Assembly: GCF_045679555.1 (NCBI RefSeq)
Contig: NC_092110.1
Location: 5,452,390-5,516,389, forward strand
Length of the DNA: 64,000 bases
From: Salvelinus alpinus
Lineage: Eukaryota > Chordata > Actinopteri > Salmoniformes > Salmonidae
Reading direction: 5' to 3'
Shown: piece by piece, positions 37,101 to 45,236 of the stretch
How the letters are laid out: each line of letters begins with the position of its first letter
How positions within the stretch are numbered: the stretch's first letter is position 1
Made by a program: the position numbers and the translations under genes
Notes under the pieces: generated by a model
What the model saw: only the letters and a program-made list of their open reading frames with translations
The model's database searches: none
Told to the model about the DNA's origin: nothing

Positions 37101-39003
37101 CTGTGGAGCATGGTCCGAGACCACTCCAAGACCCACCTGTACCACAAGGCTATCCACTCAGCCCGGACACGGCCACTAGATGACAGCACTCAGCTGGGTG
37201 AGTCTGCTGGCTGGAGCATAGCAGGGTTGAGGTCAATTCTCCACTTGAAAATGGTGAAAGCCTGCAATGCTGCTGCCCATGCTAAAACAGGCGTTTTGGC
37301 AAATGCACCATCTTTCCATGTCTGAGTCATTCCATTTCAGTCCAGACAAATGACTTCCAGGAAGTAAAGTGAAATTCAGATTCCAATTCTAATTCTCCTC
37401 ATGCTTTTCCATGTGTTTCTCCTCAGTGTATCTGTTGACAGACCCGTCCAGCTGCCACCTCAAACAGCCCAGAGACTTCTGCTGCATCAGCACCCAGTCA
37501 CGACAGGTCAGTAGGGTCAGAGGTCACAGGTCAGAAGCTCCACACTTGATGGACCTCCAGTTGACTCAACTGCTCTTTCTTACCAAGAATTGTTTGAAAT
37601 GTTTAACTGCGCAGCAAATTGGCCAGTGTTACCTAGTGTTGATTTTTCAGTGTAACATTTCTAGAGTTGATTCAGGTGTTAAATTAACTCTCTTAATAAG
37701 TGTTCAATTAACAGCCATTGGTGTAAAAGAACACAAGTGTTGGTGTTAATAACCCGTGTTAAACAAAAACCTTGCCCATCATTATCATATTTCCCAGCAT
37801 GCTCTGTTGCAGGTAGATTTTTTAAAATAGTTTTATTTCAATATCTATGTTTTTGCATGTACTGTACATTTATTTATTAATCTTATGCTACTCAAATATA
37901 AATATATTTTTCTAAACTTATCCAATCTGTTACTTGGACTTATTGCACCTGTTACTGAAATGGTTGTTCCAGTTTAGATGCTTAAGGTAATTCTGAATGC
38001 AGGTTGTGGGTGAATAAAAATTCAAATTGCTGGATATCCCCACTCTGGCTGGATTCCAATAGGAATTCTACATCATGATAACATAAATAAGCTTAGGATC
38101 TTAGTTGGTGAAGGCCACAGGACTGAAAATGGATGTCTCTGTCACTAACAAATATAGTGATGGGTGGTAACTCACTTGAAAGGCAAGGCACTAAGCAGTG
38201 TGTTCATTTAACACTGAAAAGTGTGGACCCGTGTAGACACTGGACCAGTGTTAAATTGAAAACTGTCAGTGTGGATTTAACACTGAAGAATTTGCTGTGT
38301 GGAATAAGGGGGACAGAGAACATCCTCATTTCAGGGGCAATGATTCTTACTGCCCTATAGCCAGGAGTTGTTTATATGTTACTGTCACATACACCGGATA
38401 GGTGCAGCAAAAGGCTACATGTCACCCTTTAAAAAAATATATATATATATTTTTTTTTTTACATGGTCAGGAAAAAGCCTAACTCTTCTCTCTCCTAGGA
38501 TGACTTTTGTGTGCTGGCCATGCAGTCTGTCTTCGAGGAGTCTCTCCCTCGGCCCAGTGTGGAGGCAATCCGAGGGGAGATGTTGCCTAGCGCCTGGGTC
38601 CTTCAGCCAATCACACGCCATGGCCGAGAGGTTGTCAGGGTCATCTACCTGCTGCAGGTGAGACAGGAACCAGTTTACTATATGTCAATGTAAAGTGGTC
38701 TGAAGAATCTGTCAATCAATTCATCAAGATTATTTCTCAATCTTGTTTTACATCAACAGTTCTTAAGAGCACTTCAGATGCAGATATGCTTAATGATTCC
38801 TTATCTCAATGTGGAGTCTCCCTTCCTCTCTCTTTCTTTTCTTCCTCCCCTTCTCTTCTCCATCCCCCCCTCGGCTCACTTTTTGTCCTCCTGTCTTTCA
38901 GGTCGACCTTGGCACTCCATCCTTCCCACAGAGGCTGTTGGGATCCGTGGCTAGGAGACAGGCTGCAGTCCTGGCAGAGCTCGATTCCCTTTTCTCTCTG
39001 TGA
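9528..39003 (+). CDS. stard9: STARD9, giant kinesin-3 family protein with START domain (5' partial)
   Basis: Twenty-nine exons join in one open frame: 9528-9644, 9887-9919, 10208-10269, 10388-10500, 11498-11640, 11761-11828, 12058-12155, 12619-12849, 13099-13196, 13432-13509, 13669-13746, 13873-14052, 14859-14910, 15481-15606, 15794-15876, 15969-16030, 16987-17204, 18474-18969, 19095-26594, 26730-26972, 27122-27305, 30177-30323, 34084-34192, 36301-36467, 36671-36735, 36995-37197, 37427-37506, 38499-38657, 38902-39003. The sum is 11,295 nt and every junction keeps phase; all borders are GT-AG except one GC donor at 13197. The order kinesin motor, FHA-like region, coiled coils, huge Ser-rich exon, C-terminal START domain is unique to STARD9. 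In mammals STARD9 is a microtubule motor linked to pericentriolar material cohesion and lysosome tubulation; a fish role is inferred. The first motor exons (start codon, beta1 to alpha1) were not found in the window. Confidence 0.93.
10501..11497. other. STARD9 intron with a pyrimidine tract
   Basis: It contains a long CT-rich tract (about 10806-10975) made of imperfect TCTC and CCCT repeats. Nothing else is recognised. Confidence 0.5.
12156..12618. other. STARD9 intron
   Basis: Non-coding, with a C run at 12416-12426 and CTGTC/CTCTGT tandem-like repeats from 12440 to 12540. No gene. Confidence 0.5.
13432..15876 (+). CDS. stard9: STARD9 neck coil and FHA-like region exons
   Basis: Exon 13432-13509 encodes the neck helix ([19 protein letters not shown]), typical of kinesin-3 proteins. 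Exon 13669-13746 encodes a Ser-rich link ending VLQNELK, and 13873-14052 encodes [21 protein letters not shown] followed by [15 protein letters not shown], the usual lead-in to the kinesin-3 FHA domain. Exons 14859-14910, 15481-15606 and 15794-15876 build the beta-sandwich: [43 protein letters not shown]. The Arg after the first Gly (here IGPQ), the S-x-x-H motif and the NG turn of classical phosphothreonine-binding FHA domains are not visible, so the fold may have become structural. Introns in this block carry a 38-bp minisatellite and a duplicated exon fragment. Confidence 0.88.
14095..14176 (+). pseudogene. Partial tandem duplicate of the STARD9 exon 13873-14052
   Basis: The sequence 43 bases after the parent exon repeats its 3' half at an offset of 123 bases. 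Read in the corresponding frame it gives [20 protein letters not shown] followed by VSFFQLT, against [20 protein letters not shown] followed by VTFYHLR in the parent. A plausible donor (ACG|GTACGA) follows it at 14177. No AG acceptor lies immediately upstream, and reading through from the parent exon meets a TAA about ten codons into the intron. It is therefore most likely a decaying copy rather than an alternative exon, although the amino-acid changes are conservative. Confidence 0.7.
14195..14270. repeat. CA/CACG microsatellite
   Basis: Imperfect CACGCACACACA repeats in a STARD9 intron just after the duplicated exon fragment. Confidence 0.85.
14923..15390. repeat. 38-bp minisatellite in the STARD9 FHA intron
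   Basis: About twelve units of CATATTGATATCTCCTGTG followed by TTCTCTGTTTATTATCTGT at 38-bp spacing, with one unit shortened near 15010. Variants are single substitutions (TGTGTTC, TATGTTC, TGTGCTC). It starts about a dozen bases after the donor of exon 14859-14910. Confidence 0.92.
15896..15950. repeat. GAT trinucleotide microsatellite
   Basis: A run of GAT units interrupted by AGTGATGGTGGTGGG, within the intron before exon 15969-16030. Confidence 0.85.
15969..18969 (+). CDS. stard9: STARD9 coiled-coil exons
   Basis: Three exons (15969-16030, 16987-17204, 18474-18969) follow the FHA-like region. The second encodes a heptad-like helix rich in Glu, Arg and Gln ([20 protein letters not shown], then [20 protein letters not shown]) that continues across the junction into [19 protein letters not shown]. 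The third contains a Ser-rich acidic segment and a second strongly basic helix ([20 protein letters not shown], then [20 protein letters not shown]), conserved in STARD9 relatives. Such helices probably dimerise the motor or bind partners. The acceptor at 18474 lies only 85 bases after the end of a 1-kb DNA transposon that fills the preceding intron. Confidence 0.88.
16311..16615. repeat. Dispersed repeat fragment in a STARD9 intron
   Basis: The segment from GATCCCTTATTGATGTCACT to GTCAACATGGGCCA is recognisable as a frequent teleost interspersed sequence, probably a transposon remnant. It has no intact frame, and its class is uncertain. Confidence 0.45.
17443..17690 (+). repeat. tRNA-derived SINE inserted in the TIR element
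   Basis: The head contains a pol III B-box-like GGTTCGAATTC and a degenerate A-box region (GTTAAGAGAGTTCGGCTAGT). The body follows as GCAAGGTGG, CCCCTTGAGCAAGGCAGTTAA and GATTCAGAGGGGCTGGGTTA, a body common in salmonid genomes. It is truncated or diverged at the 3' end. Confidence 0.7.
17706..17948. repeat. Long imperfect hairpin inside the TIR element
   Basis: The arm CACTTCTACATTCATGTGGA (17706 onward) is the complement of the arm ending TCCACATGAATGTAGAAGTG at 17948. Pairing continues through GCTACC-TGATTA-GGATAATCATGAATGA with small gaps, giving a stem of about 90 bp around a 70-base loop. Confidence 0.8.
19095..26594 (+). CDS. stard9: STARD9 giant central exon (7,500 bp, 2,500 codons)
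   Basis: One uninterrupted exon supplies about two thirds of the visible protein. The acceptor follows TTTTCCCCAACAG, and the donor is CCG|GTAAGG. The encoded region is hydrophilic, rich in Ser, Gln, Asn, His and Lys, without membrane segments or a recognised globular fold, and is probably disordered. It has an acidic run ([10 protein letters not shown] near 19905) and many Ser-Pro and Ser-Ser sites suited to mitotic phosphorylation. Near the end it becomes helical and conserved: [18 protein letters not shown], then [20 protein letters not shown], a block I recognise from mammalian STARD9. Mammalian STARD9 also has one very large exon, so this is a family trait. In mammals the tail carries Polo-like kinase 1 docking and a beta-TrCP degron; I did not confirm either here. 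Confidence 0.92.
26730..36467 (+). CDS. stard9: STARD9 C-terminal linker exons
   Basis: Five exons lie between the giant exon and the START domain: 26730-26972, 27122-27305, 30177-30323, 34084-34192 and 36301-36467. They encode [20 protein letters not shown] with a following RSLSPSK phosphosite-like motif, a charged helix ([20 protein letters not shown]), the Ser/Gly segment [14 protein letters not shown], a short exon ending [14 protein letters not shown], and [20 protein letters not shown] leading into [15 protein letters not shown]. The SGPTSGYNS and [11 protein letters not shown] blocks are recognisable in STARD9 relatives. The exon at 34084 is short and poorly conserved, but its borders (CCAAG|GTC and CAAG|GTAAGG) keep phase on both sides. 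The introns are swollen by a Tc1 element, an L2-type LINE, and hAT and Tc1 MITEs. Confidence 0.83.
27306..28896. other. STARD9 intron, AT-rich
   Basis: No exon recognised. Contains a LINE/SINE tail copy (27925-28010), AT-rich unique DNA and a possible remnant CAAAATAAAGGTTAAATAACC near 27438. Confidence 0.5.
27925..28010 (+). repeat. Retroposon tail repeat, copy 1
   Basis: GGGCTTGTAAGTCAGCATTTCACTGTAAGG through CATGTGACAAATAACATTTGATTTTATTTG. The same segment occurs at 34508-34612 in inverse orientation and at 45762-45872, so it is a dispersed family with a TTTGATTTGATTTG-type 3' end. Confidence 0.7.
28899..30093 (-). mobile_element. Decayed Tc1-like transposon
   Basis: The ends CACTACATGACCAAAATTATG and, in complement, CACTATATATACAAAATGATG are inverted repeats flanked by TA (28897-28898 and 30094-30095). 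The minus strand carries a broken transposase with recognisable pieces in shifted frames: [11 protein letters not shown] and [10 protein letters not shown] near 29390-29560, [20 protein letters not shown] near 29225-29285, and [18 protein letters not shown] near 29135-29190, the last holding the acidic residue of the DDE triad. Several frameshifts and stops make it inactive. It lies in the STARD9 intron after exon 27122-27305. Confidence 0.9.
30324..30860. other. STARD9 intron, nothing recognised
   Basis: AT-rich DNA without coding similarity. An ATATGGCCAAAGCA motif is duplicated near 30585 and 30606. Confidence 0.45.
30862..31105. mobile_element. Tc1-like element, left-end fragment
   Basis: TACCAGTCAAACGTTTGGAC, then TGAAGACATCAAAACTATGA and TTCAAAGTAGCCACCCTTTG: the same end sequence as the larger element at 43053-45234. 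Only about 240 bp remain. Confidence 0.8.
31376..33738 (-). mobile_element. 5'-truncated L2-type non-LTR retrotransposon
   Basis: The element lies antisense to STARD9 in the intron between exons 30177-30323 and 34084-34192. Its 3' end on the minus strand has AAGTCGCTCTGGATAAGAGC...TCTGCTAAATGACTTAAATG followed by AAATGT repeats, a short-repeat tail typical of L2/CR1-group elements rather than a poly(A). The 5' endonuclease region is missing, as is usual for incomplete reverse transcription. Confidence 0.8.
31531..33738 (-). CDS. LINE reverse transcriptase ORF (endonuclease part missing)
   Basis: An uninterrupted 735-codon frame. The first 200 residues are the Ser/Pro-rich link between endonuclease and RT ([20 protein letters not shown]; a run of eight Pro in the link). 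The RT core follows: [60 protein letters not shown] (first catalytic Asp), [16 protein letters not shown], and [13 protein letters not shown] with the YADD active site. The C-terminal domain has [26 protein letters not shown] and the terminal [14 protein letters not shown], as in L2/Rex1-like fish LINEs. The open frame and intact catalytic residues suggest a recent copy, but without an endonuclease and promoter it cannot mobilise itself. Confidence 0.85.
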   Translation of the reverse strand: MYIIVSFSLSLSSNTSHTAPTRMVSRRPNLRSLSPATLSSSILSSLPSAQTFSNLSPDSASSTLLSSLSASFDSLCPLSSRPARSSPPAPWLDDSLRAHRTGLRAAERKWRKTRLPADLASFHSLLSTFSSSVSAAKANFYHSKFQASASNPRKLFATFSSLLNPPPPPPPSSLSADDFVNHFEKKVDDIRSSFAKSNDTAGSAHTALPCALTSFSPLSPDEISRLVTAGRPTTCPLDPIPSSLLQTISGDLLPYLTSLINSSLTAGYVPSVFKRARVAPLLKKPTLDPSDVNNYRPVSLLSFLSKTLERAVLGQLSCYLSQNDLLDPNQSGFKTSHSTETALLCVTEALRTAKANSLSSALILLDLSAAFDTVNHQILLSTLSELGISGAAHAWIVSYLTGRSYQVAWRESVSAPRALTTGVPQGSVLGPLLFSLYTKSLGSVISSHGLSYHCYADDTQLIFSFPPSDNQVVNRISACLADISVWMTDHHLKLNLGKTELLFLPGKDCPFHDLAITVDNSIVSSSQSAKNLGVILDNTLSFSTNIKAVTRSCRFMLYNIRRVRPCLTQEAAQVLIQALVISRLDYCNSLLAGLPACAIKPLQLIQNAAARLVFNFPKFSHVTPLLRSLHWLPVEARIRYKTMVLAYGAVRGTAPPYLQALIRPYTQTRALRSSTSGLLASLPLRKYSSRSAQSKLFAALAPQWWNKLPHDARSAESITTFRRHLKPHLFKEYLG
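34278..34471. mobile_element. hAT-type palindromic MITE
   Basis: Ends CAGGGGTGTCAAACTCATTC and, in complement, CACAGGTGTCAAATTCATTC. It is flanked by the 8-bp duplication GTCTAAAG at 34270-34277 and 34472-34479, the hallmark of hAT integration. 194 bp, non-coding, 85 bp after the donor of STARD9 exon 34084-34192. Confidence 0.88.
34508..34612 (-). repeat. Retroposon tail repeat, copy 2 (inverse)
   Basis: Contains TCACATGCGCCGAATACAAC and AGGTGTAGACCTTACAGTGA, the complement of the copies at 27925 and 45762. Confidence 0.75.
35142..35755. mobile_element. Tc1/mariner-type non-autonomous element
   Basis: Left end TACTGAACAAAAAATATAAG and right end, in complement, TACTGAAAAAATATATAAAT are inverted repeats, flanked by TA (35140-35141 and 35756-35757). 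The 614-bp interior has no transposase signature. Confidence 0.82.
36671..39003 (+). CDS. stard9: STARD9 START lipid-binding domain exons and stop codon
   Basis: Exons 36671-36735, 36995-37197, 37427-37506, 38499-38657 and 38902-39003 encode about 200 residues at the C-terminus, the normal size of a START domain. Landmarks in order are [16 protein letters not shown], the strand [70 protein letters not shown], then [20 protein letters not shown] and a terminal helix [10 protein letters not shown]. This is the helix-grip fold that encloses one sterol or phospholipid; the ligand of STARD9 cannot be read from sequence. The frame ends in TGA at 39001-39003. I saw no AATAAA in the next kilobase; an AATATA variant lies near 39348. 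Confidence 0.92.
36736..36994. other. STARD9 intron with transposon-end remnant
   Basis: AGTAAAGTGTTACC near 36902 matches the terminal sequence style of a common fish DNA transposon. Otherwise nothing recognised. Confidence 0.35.
37590..38300. repeat. Dispersed repeat with AGTGTTAA/TTAACACT motifs
   Basis: GTGTTACCTAGTGTTGATTT at the left and GTGGATTTAACACTG at the right give inverted terminal motifs. The internal part GGATATCCCCACTCTGGCTGG and CTGTCACTAACAAA matches 4215-4415. A non-autonomous DNA element is likely. Confidence 0.45.
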
Positions 39004-41400
39004 GACTGACAGCTGGCCAGGGTCGCGTTCATTAGTCACCAAATTGAAGAAAACTGACTGAAAAAGTGAGGGGCTACCTGGACTTGTTCAATATGAAATA
39101 ATCATTTTCGTGTTATGTTTCAAAACATTTTGCTACAGGGTGCCTTAATGAAGAGGCCCCAGGTTAAAGGCCACAGATGTAACAGTGAGCACTTAGACCA
39201 ATGTCCGGAATCTGATCTGTGACCTGTCTCTCTTTCAATTTGCACCTGAATTTATTTACTTGATTTTAACCTTATGATGAGCACTGATGACATTGATTTT
39301 GTGATACCAAGTATCATGCAGCTTTTTTTATGTACATTTTTTTTTTAAATATATGTATGTCAGTACATATTTGAGTATTTTGTGTTTAAAATGGTTAATT
39401 GTAGATCTGTGTTTAATATGTATGCTTTTAGCAATCATAATCGTATCTTGCTGAAGTTTGAGTGGTGTAGACTGGGTGTCAGGGAGGATTCGAGGGGCTG
39501 GCTCCTAGATTTGACCCATTCAACAGATCTTACTGCGTTACTGCAACTTCTGATCAGAGAGACCCCAGGCTCCTAAAGGTTTACAATTCCCCAAACGTTT
39601 CATAATAACACTATAATAACACCGATTTATATTTCACGCAAAATTATGTCTCCTACTGCCCATTCCTCCATTTAATCTATCTGTACTTTGAGCCTCAGTT
39701 CTACTACTTCCATAATTACTGATTTATGATACAGAATGATTTGTCTCCCATTTCACAGGCCTCAGCCTCAGTCCGAACCACTATAAAGACCACTTAATGA
39801 CATGATTCTTATCTTCTGAATCCTATATGGTAACGTCCCAAGGCACAGCACACTTTACCCACTCACTACCCTTAAAGCTAGAATCCTTAGTGTCTACATC
39901 AATTTTCAGACTTCTAAATGAATGATATATACCAATTGATTCTTGAAGAGTATAACTTAGAAATGCCCCATGGGCTTGGTTCAACTGTCGTACCCCGTCA
40001 GAACCCAAAATAGAAGCTTGTTTTACTCCGATGTCTGTAAACCATGTAAATGTATACGAACGGCGTGTAGCCTCAAAACGCGATTAGAACTATAATGTTG
40101 ACATCACGGATGGTCAATCCTTGCATCCACAGCTCTGGCTATGAGTTTTAGAGTGGTTACATTTCTCCAGGCCCATCCCTCATCTTTTTACCAAAAACAG
40201 AAGCAGGGTGAGCACTTTTTTTATGAGGGCTAAGGATTGTAGTCTAACGGAAGAAAAAAATATGCAACCACTTCTTTGGGGTAACTGTAAAGCTAACACT
40301 AAGTGACATACTGTAAACTATAGCCCCAAAACCATATAAGATGAGTCTATAGGTCTATAGCTCCTTATCTGTTTCTTAGTCAGATTTGTATGTACCGTAC
40401 TGTTTTGTTTCTACTGTCTCCCAATGACAATGTTATTAGCGCTGCATATATGCAATACTGGTAATTTCACATAGAGGCATGTAGTAAACCATATGCTTGA
40501 GGATGTAATGAACAATGGGTTTTCCTCTGAACGTTGCTTAACAAGACGGCACAAACAGGTCTCTGACCAGGCTATGATGGAAGGTGTTCGCAATGGTGTT
40601 GGCGAGAGAGACGACATATTAATTGGTCAATAATAGACCACGCCTATTCATCTGTTAGTTAGTTGACGCTTCAGGCAATTCATGCACTATTATTGGAATC
40701 CAACCTTTAAAAAGCCATATTATGTGTTTTGTTGACTTTTCAGGACATTATTTTTGCTCTAGTTGTTGTACTGCACAGTGTCACAGTAAGAAGGTCCCCG
40801 GGGAAACCAAAGAAGAAGGAACTGATATGAAAGATCTAGTTTCCCCGGGGATAGAACAATGAAGTAGCTAACTGACAACCTTTTGTACTGAGTTTTATTT
40901 TTATCCATATTTTTTTACAAGTGCCTATTATGTGACATGAATGTATAACACCATGTCAATATGTATAATTATTTTGTTTTATTATTATTATTATTTTAAA
41001 TTACTATATATTCTAATCCTAAAGAAATGCAAATGAGCGTGTGTTATTTTCCTATATAAACTTGACATATTTTAAAATGTGTACATACGTGCACCTTGTC
41101 ACTTGTTTAGCTGTGTAAATATTAGCTATATTCATTGTAAATTGTAGGGCTGTTGTCCAGTTCCTGACTATAGCCCCTAGACTTAAACATATCCATGATG
41201 TATTAAGTTAGCCTACTCAACAGTATGTTCTTATGTATGTTGATTGTTGCCGCCCTCCTATTTATTTGTATGGTATGCAATATTGGCCATGATCAACAGT
41301 GTTTTAAATTTGACCACAATCAATGAATCATTACATAAAATAGTGGAGCGTCTACACTGTATGTACACTGCTATAGCCTACTGGAGTGAAGCACTGGTTT
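39004..41400. other. STARD9 3' UTR and intergenic DNA
   Basis: Starts with the STARD9 3' UTR, then AT-rich DNA without coding signal. A 13-bp perfect inverted repeat (TCCCCGGGGAAAC at 40795-40807 and GTTTCCCCGGGGA at 40839-40851) stands out. Confidence 0.5.
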
Positions 41401-41629
41401 GTTTGAATGAGGACACTGTGGGAGCAGAGTAGTGGAGGGGACATTTCTGGTGGGGGCGGAGGCTGTTATGTGTTCCAATTAGACCAGACCGACAGCCAGG
41501 CAGTGAGAGGAGGGGAGGGGGCGCACCCCACCACACAGAAGTGTGTCTATAGCTGCCATTTAAAGTCACCAGCTCATGACAGGAATGTCTGTCCCCCTGC
41601 GCACAGAGATCATGTACTAGATGCGTCTA

Positions 41630-41906
41630 CTTTATTTTTAACACATTGGATGGGTCAAACGATGGCTCACTGGCTGACGGAAATGAGGAATGAGCGCGCT
41701 GAGTCCGCGGCCGCAGCTTTTGGACCGCAAGATTTACAACCTCTTTCTCCACCTTGCCCCCTCTGGCTCTCCAAGACCATTCCCTCTGTGCGGAGTCCAC
41801 TGCCGTGACCAGGACCAGTGGAAAACTTCAATGGGATTATAATTGGGTTTTAATTCGAGGGAAATCAAAAGGTGTATATTTTCCTACAGGATTAAATCAA
41901 GCAAAG
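41630..41906 (+). promoter_or_regulatory. Candidate promoter and non-coding first exon of the spectrin gene
   Basis: After AT-rich intergenic DNA the composition changes to GC-rich from about 41405, with purine-rich GC-box-like stretches (GAGGGGAGGGGGCG near 41508), a TTTATTTTT element near 41630, a GCGGCCGC site near 41708 and CpGs. The block ends at a near-consensus donor, AAAG|GTGAGT, after 41906. There is no long open frame, as expected for a 5' UTR exon. Splicing to the acceptor at 63888 or 63814 would place the satellite array inside intron 1. The transcription start is not defined by sequence alone, and an unrelated gene is possible. Confidence 0.35.
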
Positions 41907-42940
41907 GTGAGTTTCTTTGATCGGGAAACGTTTCATGTAAATGAATACAGGTGAACTATTTACATTCTTAAAATTATAATGGTTATGTGTTAGATTATTA
42001 TTGAGAATACTGTTTACAAATATATTTATTGACATAGTGGTCTTTAAGTGCGATTCATTTCTAAATGTAGACACCAAAGGCACATTTTGCTTACCACCTG
42101 TTGTTGCTCAATGCAAAACTTGTTGAAGGACATTCCCTCCCTTTCAAATACCACGATGGATAAACTGTTGTAGCCTTGGCTACATTTCAGTTTTGTATTT
42201 CTTGCTTATTGTTCTGACACATATATTATTCAGATTGTATCATTTTAATTGTGAAAGGATTTAATTCGGTACTCGGTAAGTAGGCGGGTGTTTAGGTGAA
42301 TTTTTGGCGCGCGCGCTATGCGGGGTCATAACGGTCTTGATGCATGCTCTGCGCGCTTCTGCTGACAAATCCAAAGTGCGCTTCGCTAGCTGCCCATCAT
42401 TTCTAATGTTATTGGAAACATTACATCGTTTTCAAAGAGAGGGGAGAGAGTTGAAGACAAAAATATTGTCTCAAAGTTGTTGACTGCTGGAGGGATACGA
42501 CTTTCTTTAATCCTCTTCATACACAAGGCCACATAGAGCTCTCTCCACTCCTTGCCTTTGGCACATGGATAATAATATGATCAAATATAATAGATATTTT
42601 CTTTCCTTAAAGGGCAATTCGGTTGCTGCAAGAATACACAGACTGGGTGCTCCTCTCCACACTAGGAGTATGTAACTGTTATATCATTTTACTTACATGC
42701 TGCACTCTACATGAGTGGGAGGCAGTATTGAGGCAAACAACTATTTCCATACTTATTCAAGGTGTCATAAAAAATGCAATCCCAACCCCAACATAAATTA
42801 TCTTTTCACATGACCCTCCCCTTGTTAGTGTAAAATAATTGCACACCCTCCCCCATCATAGAATTAACTACAAATAATATTGACGACCACAAATAATAAC
42901 CGTGTGTTTATAAACGTGGATATAGACCACACCAGCATGC
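41907..42940. other. Putative spectrin intron 1, proximal part
   Basis: Unique-looking DNA with a short CpG-rich patch (GGCGCGCGCGC at 42307) and TGCGCGC near 42350. No exon recognised. Confidence 0.4.
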
Positions 42941-42941
42941 T

Positions 42942-43022
42942 TTTGTGGCGCAGTCGGTGCCACGCAGGGCTACCCGCCAGAAGGTTGAGGTTTCGCGGAT
43001 CACCACCACGGACGAGCTCACT
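42942..43022 (+). repeat. tRNA-like SINE head fragment
   Basis: TGGCGCAGTCGGTGCCACG resembles a pol III A box and GGTTTCGCGGATCACC a B box, spaced as in a tRNA. It lacks a tRNA cloverleaf and ends abruptly at a Tc1 element, so it is a SINE remnant rather than a tRNA gene. Confidence 0.45.
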
Positions 43023-43052
43023 CTCCCTGCCTGTTTCATTAGGCCTGCACTA

Positions 43053-45234
43053 TGACCAGAGACAGTCAAAATTTTGGACACCATACTCATTTAAGGGTTT
43101 TGTTTATCTTGTACTATTTTCTTAATTGTAGAACAATAGTGAAGACATCAAAACTATGAAATAACACACATGGAATCATGTAGTAACCAAAAAAGTGTTA
43201 AACAAATATTTTTATTTTATATTTGAGATTCTTCAAAGTAGCCACCCTTTGCCTTGATGACAGCTTTGCACACTCTTGGCATTCTCTCAACCAGCTTCAC
43301 CTGGAATGCTTGGAATTCAACAGTCTTGAAGGAGTTCCCATATATGCTGAGCAGTTGTTGGCTGCTTTTTCTTCACTCTGCGGTCCAACTCATCCCAAAC
43401 CATCTCAATTAGGTTGAGGTTGGGTGATTGTGGAGGCCAGTTCATCAATCAATCAAGCAAGCAAATGTATTTATATAGCCCTTTTTGCATCAGCCAATGT
43501 CACAAAGTGCTATACAGAAACCCAGCTTAAAACCCCAAACAGCAAGCAATGCAGATGTAGAAGCACAGTGGCTAGGAAAAACTCCCTCGAATGGCTGGAA
43601 CCTAGGAAGAAACCTAGAGAGGAACCAGGCTTTGAGGGGTGGCCAGTCCTCTTCTGGCTGTGCCGGGTGGAGATTATAACAACATGGCCAAGATGTTCAA
43701 ACGTTCATAGATGACCAGCAGGGTCAAATAATAATAATGACAGTGATTGTAGAGGGTGCAACAGGTCAGCACCTCAGGAGTAAATGTCAGTTGGCTTTTC
43801 ATAACCTATCTTTCAGAGTTAGAGACCGCAGGTGCGGTAGAGAGAGTCGAAAACAGCAGGTCCGGGACAAGGTAGCACGTCCGGTGTACAGGTCAGGGTT
43901 CCATAGCCGCAGGCAGAACAGTTGAAACTGGAGCAGCAGCACGACCAGGTGGACTGGGGACAGCAAGGAGTCATCAGGCCAGGTAGTCCTGAGGCATGGA
44001 CCTAGGGCTCAGGTCCTCAGAGAGAAGAAAAAGAGAAAGCGAGAGAGAGAATTAGAGGGAGCATCCTTAAATTCACACAGTTCATTTGATGCAGCACTCA
44101 TCACTCTCCTTCTTGGTTAAATAGCCTTTACACAACCTGGAAGTGTGTTTTGGGTCATTGTTCTGTTAAATTAAATGATAGTACAACTAAGTGCAAACCA
44201 GATGAGATGGCATATCGCTGCAGAATGCTGTGTTAGCCGTGCTGGTTAAGTGTGCCTTGAAATCTAAATAAATCACTGACAGTGTCACCAGCAAAGCACC
44301 ATCACACCTCCTCCTCCATGCTTAACGGTGGGACCACACATGCAGAGATCATCCTTTCACATAATCTGCGTCTCACAAAGACATGGCGGTTGGAACCAAA
44401 AATCCCAAATTTTGACTTATCACACCAAAGAACAGATTCTCTTTAGTAGTGGTTTCTTTGCAGCAATTTGACCATGAAGGCCTGGTTCACACAATCTCCT
44501 CTGATCAGTTGATGTTGAGATGTGTCTGTTACTTGAACTCTGTGAAAGATTTATTTAGGCTGCAATCTGAGGTGCAGTTAATTGCTGATTTATGAGGCTG
44601 CTAACGCTTAAGAACTTACCCTCTGCAGCAGAGGTGACTCTGGGTCTTCCTTTCCTGTGGCGGTCCTCATGAGAGCCAGTTTCATAGTGAATGATGGTTT
44701 TTGCGACTGCACTTGAAGAAACTTCTTGACATTTTCCGGAATGACTGACCTTCATGTCTTAAAGTAATGATGGACTGCTGTTTCTCTTTGCTTATTTGAG
44801 CTGTTCTTACCGTAATATGTACTTGGTCTTTTACCAAATAGGGCTATCTTCTGTATACCACCATTACCTTGTCACAACACAGCTGATTGGCTCAAACACA
44901 TTAAGAAGGGAAGAAATTCCACCAATTAACTTTTAACAAGGCACACCTGTTAATTGAAATGCATTCCAGGTGACTTCCTCATGAAGTTGGTTGAGATAAT
45001 GCCAAGAGTGTGCAAAGCTGTCATCAAGGAAAAGGGTGGCTACTTTGAAGAATCTCAAATATAAAATATATTTTGATTTGTTTAACACTTTTTTGTTTAC
45101 TACATGATTCCATATGTGTTATTTCACAGTTTTGATGTCTTCACTATTATTCTACAATGTAGAAAATCATATTTAAAAAAAAAAAAAAAAAAACCTGGAA
45201 TGAGTATGTGTGTCCAAACTTTTGACTGGTACTG
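43053..45234 (-). mobile_element. Tc1-like transposon, broken and interrupted
   Basis: Ends: CAGTCAAAATTTTGGACAC at the left and GTGTCCAAACTTTTGACTGG-TACTG at the right, followed by TA. Shared subterminal sequence (GAAGACATCAAAACTATGAA; TTCAAAGTAGCCACCCTTTG) appears inverted at both ends. On the minus strand at 44555-44755 a transposase N-terminal helix-turn-helix piece is readable (YETGSHEDRHRKGRPRVTSA); the remainder is fragmentary. A 632-bp insertion sits at 43446-44077. Confidence 0.88.
43446..44077. mobile_element. Retroposon-like insertion in the Tc1 element
   Basis: Bounded by the direct repeat CAGTTCAT at 43438-43445 and 44078-44085. It starts with CAATCAAGCAAGCAAATGTA and includes CAAAGTGCTATACAGAAACC, CCTAGGAAGAAACCTAGAGA and GGTGGACTGGGGACAGCAAG, a sequence abundant in salmonid genomes. 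No intact frame. Confidence 0.7.
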
Positions 45235-45236
45235 TA

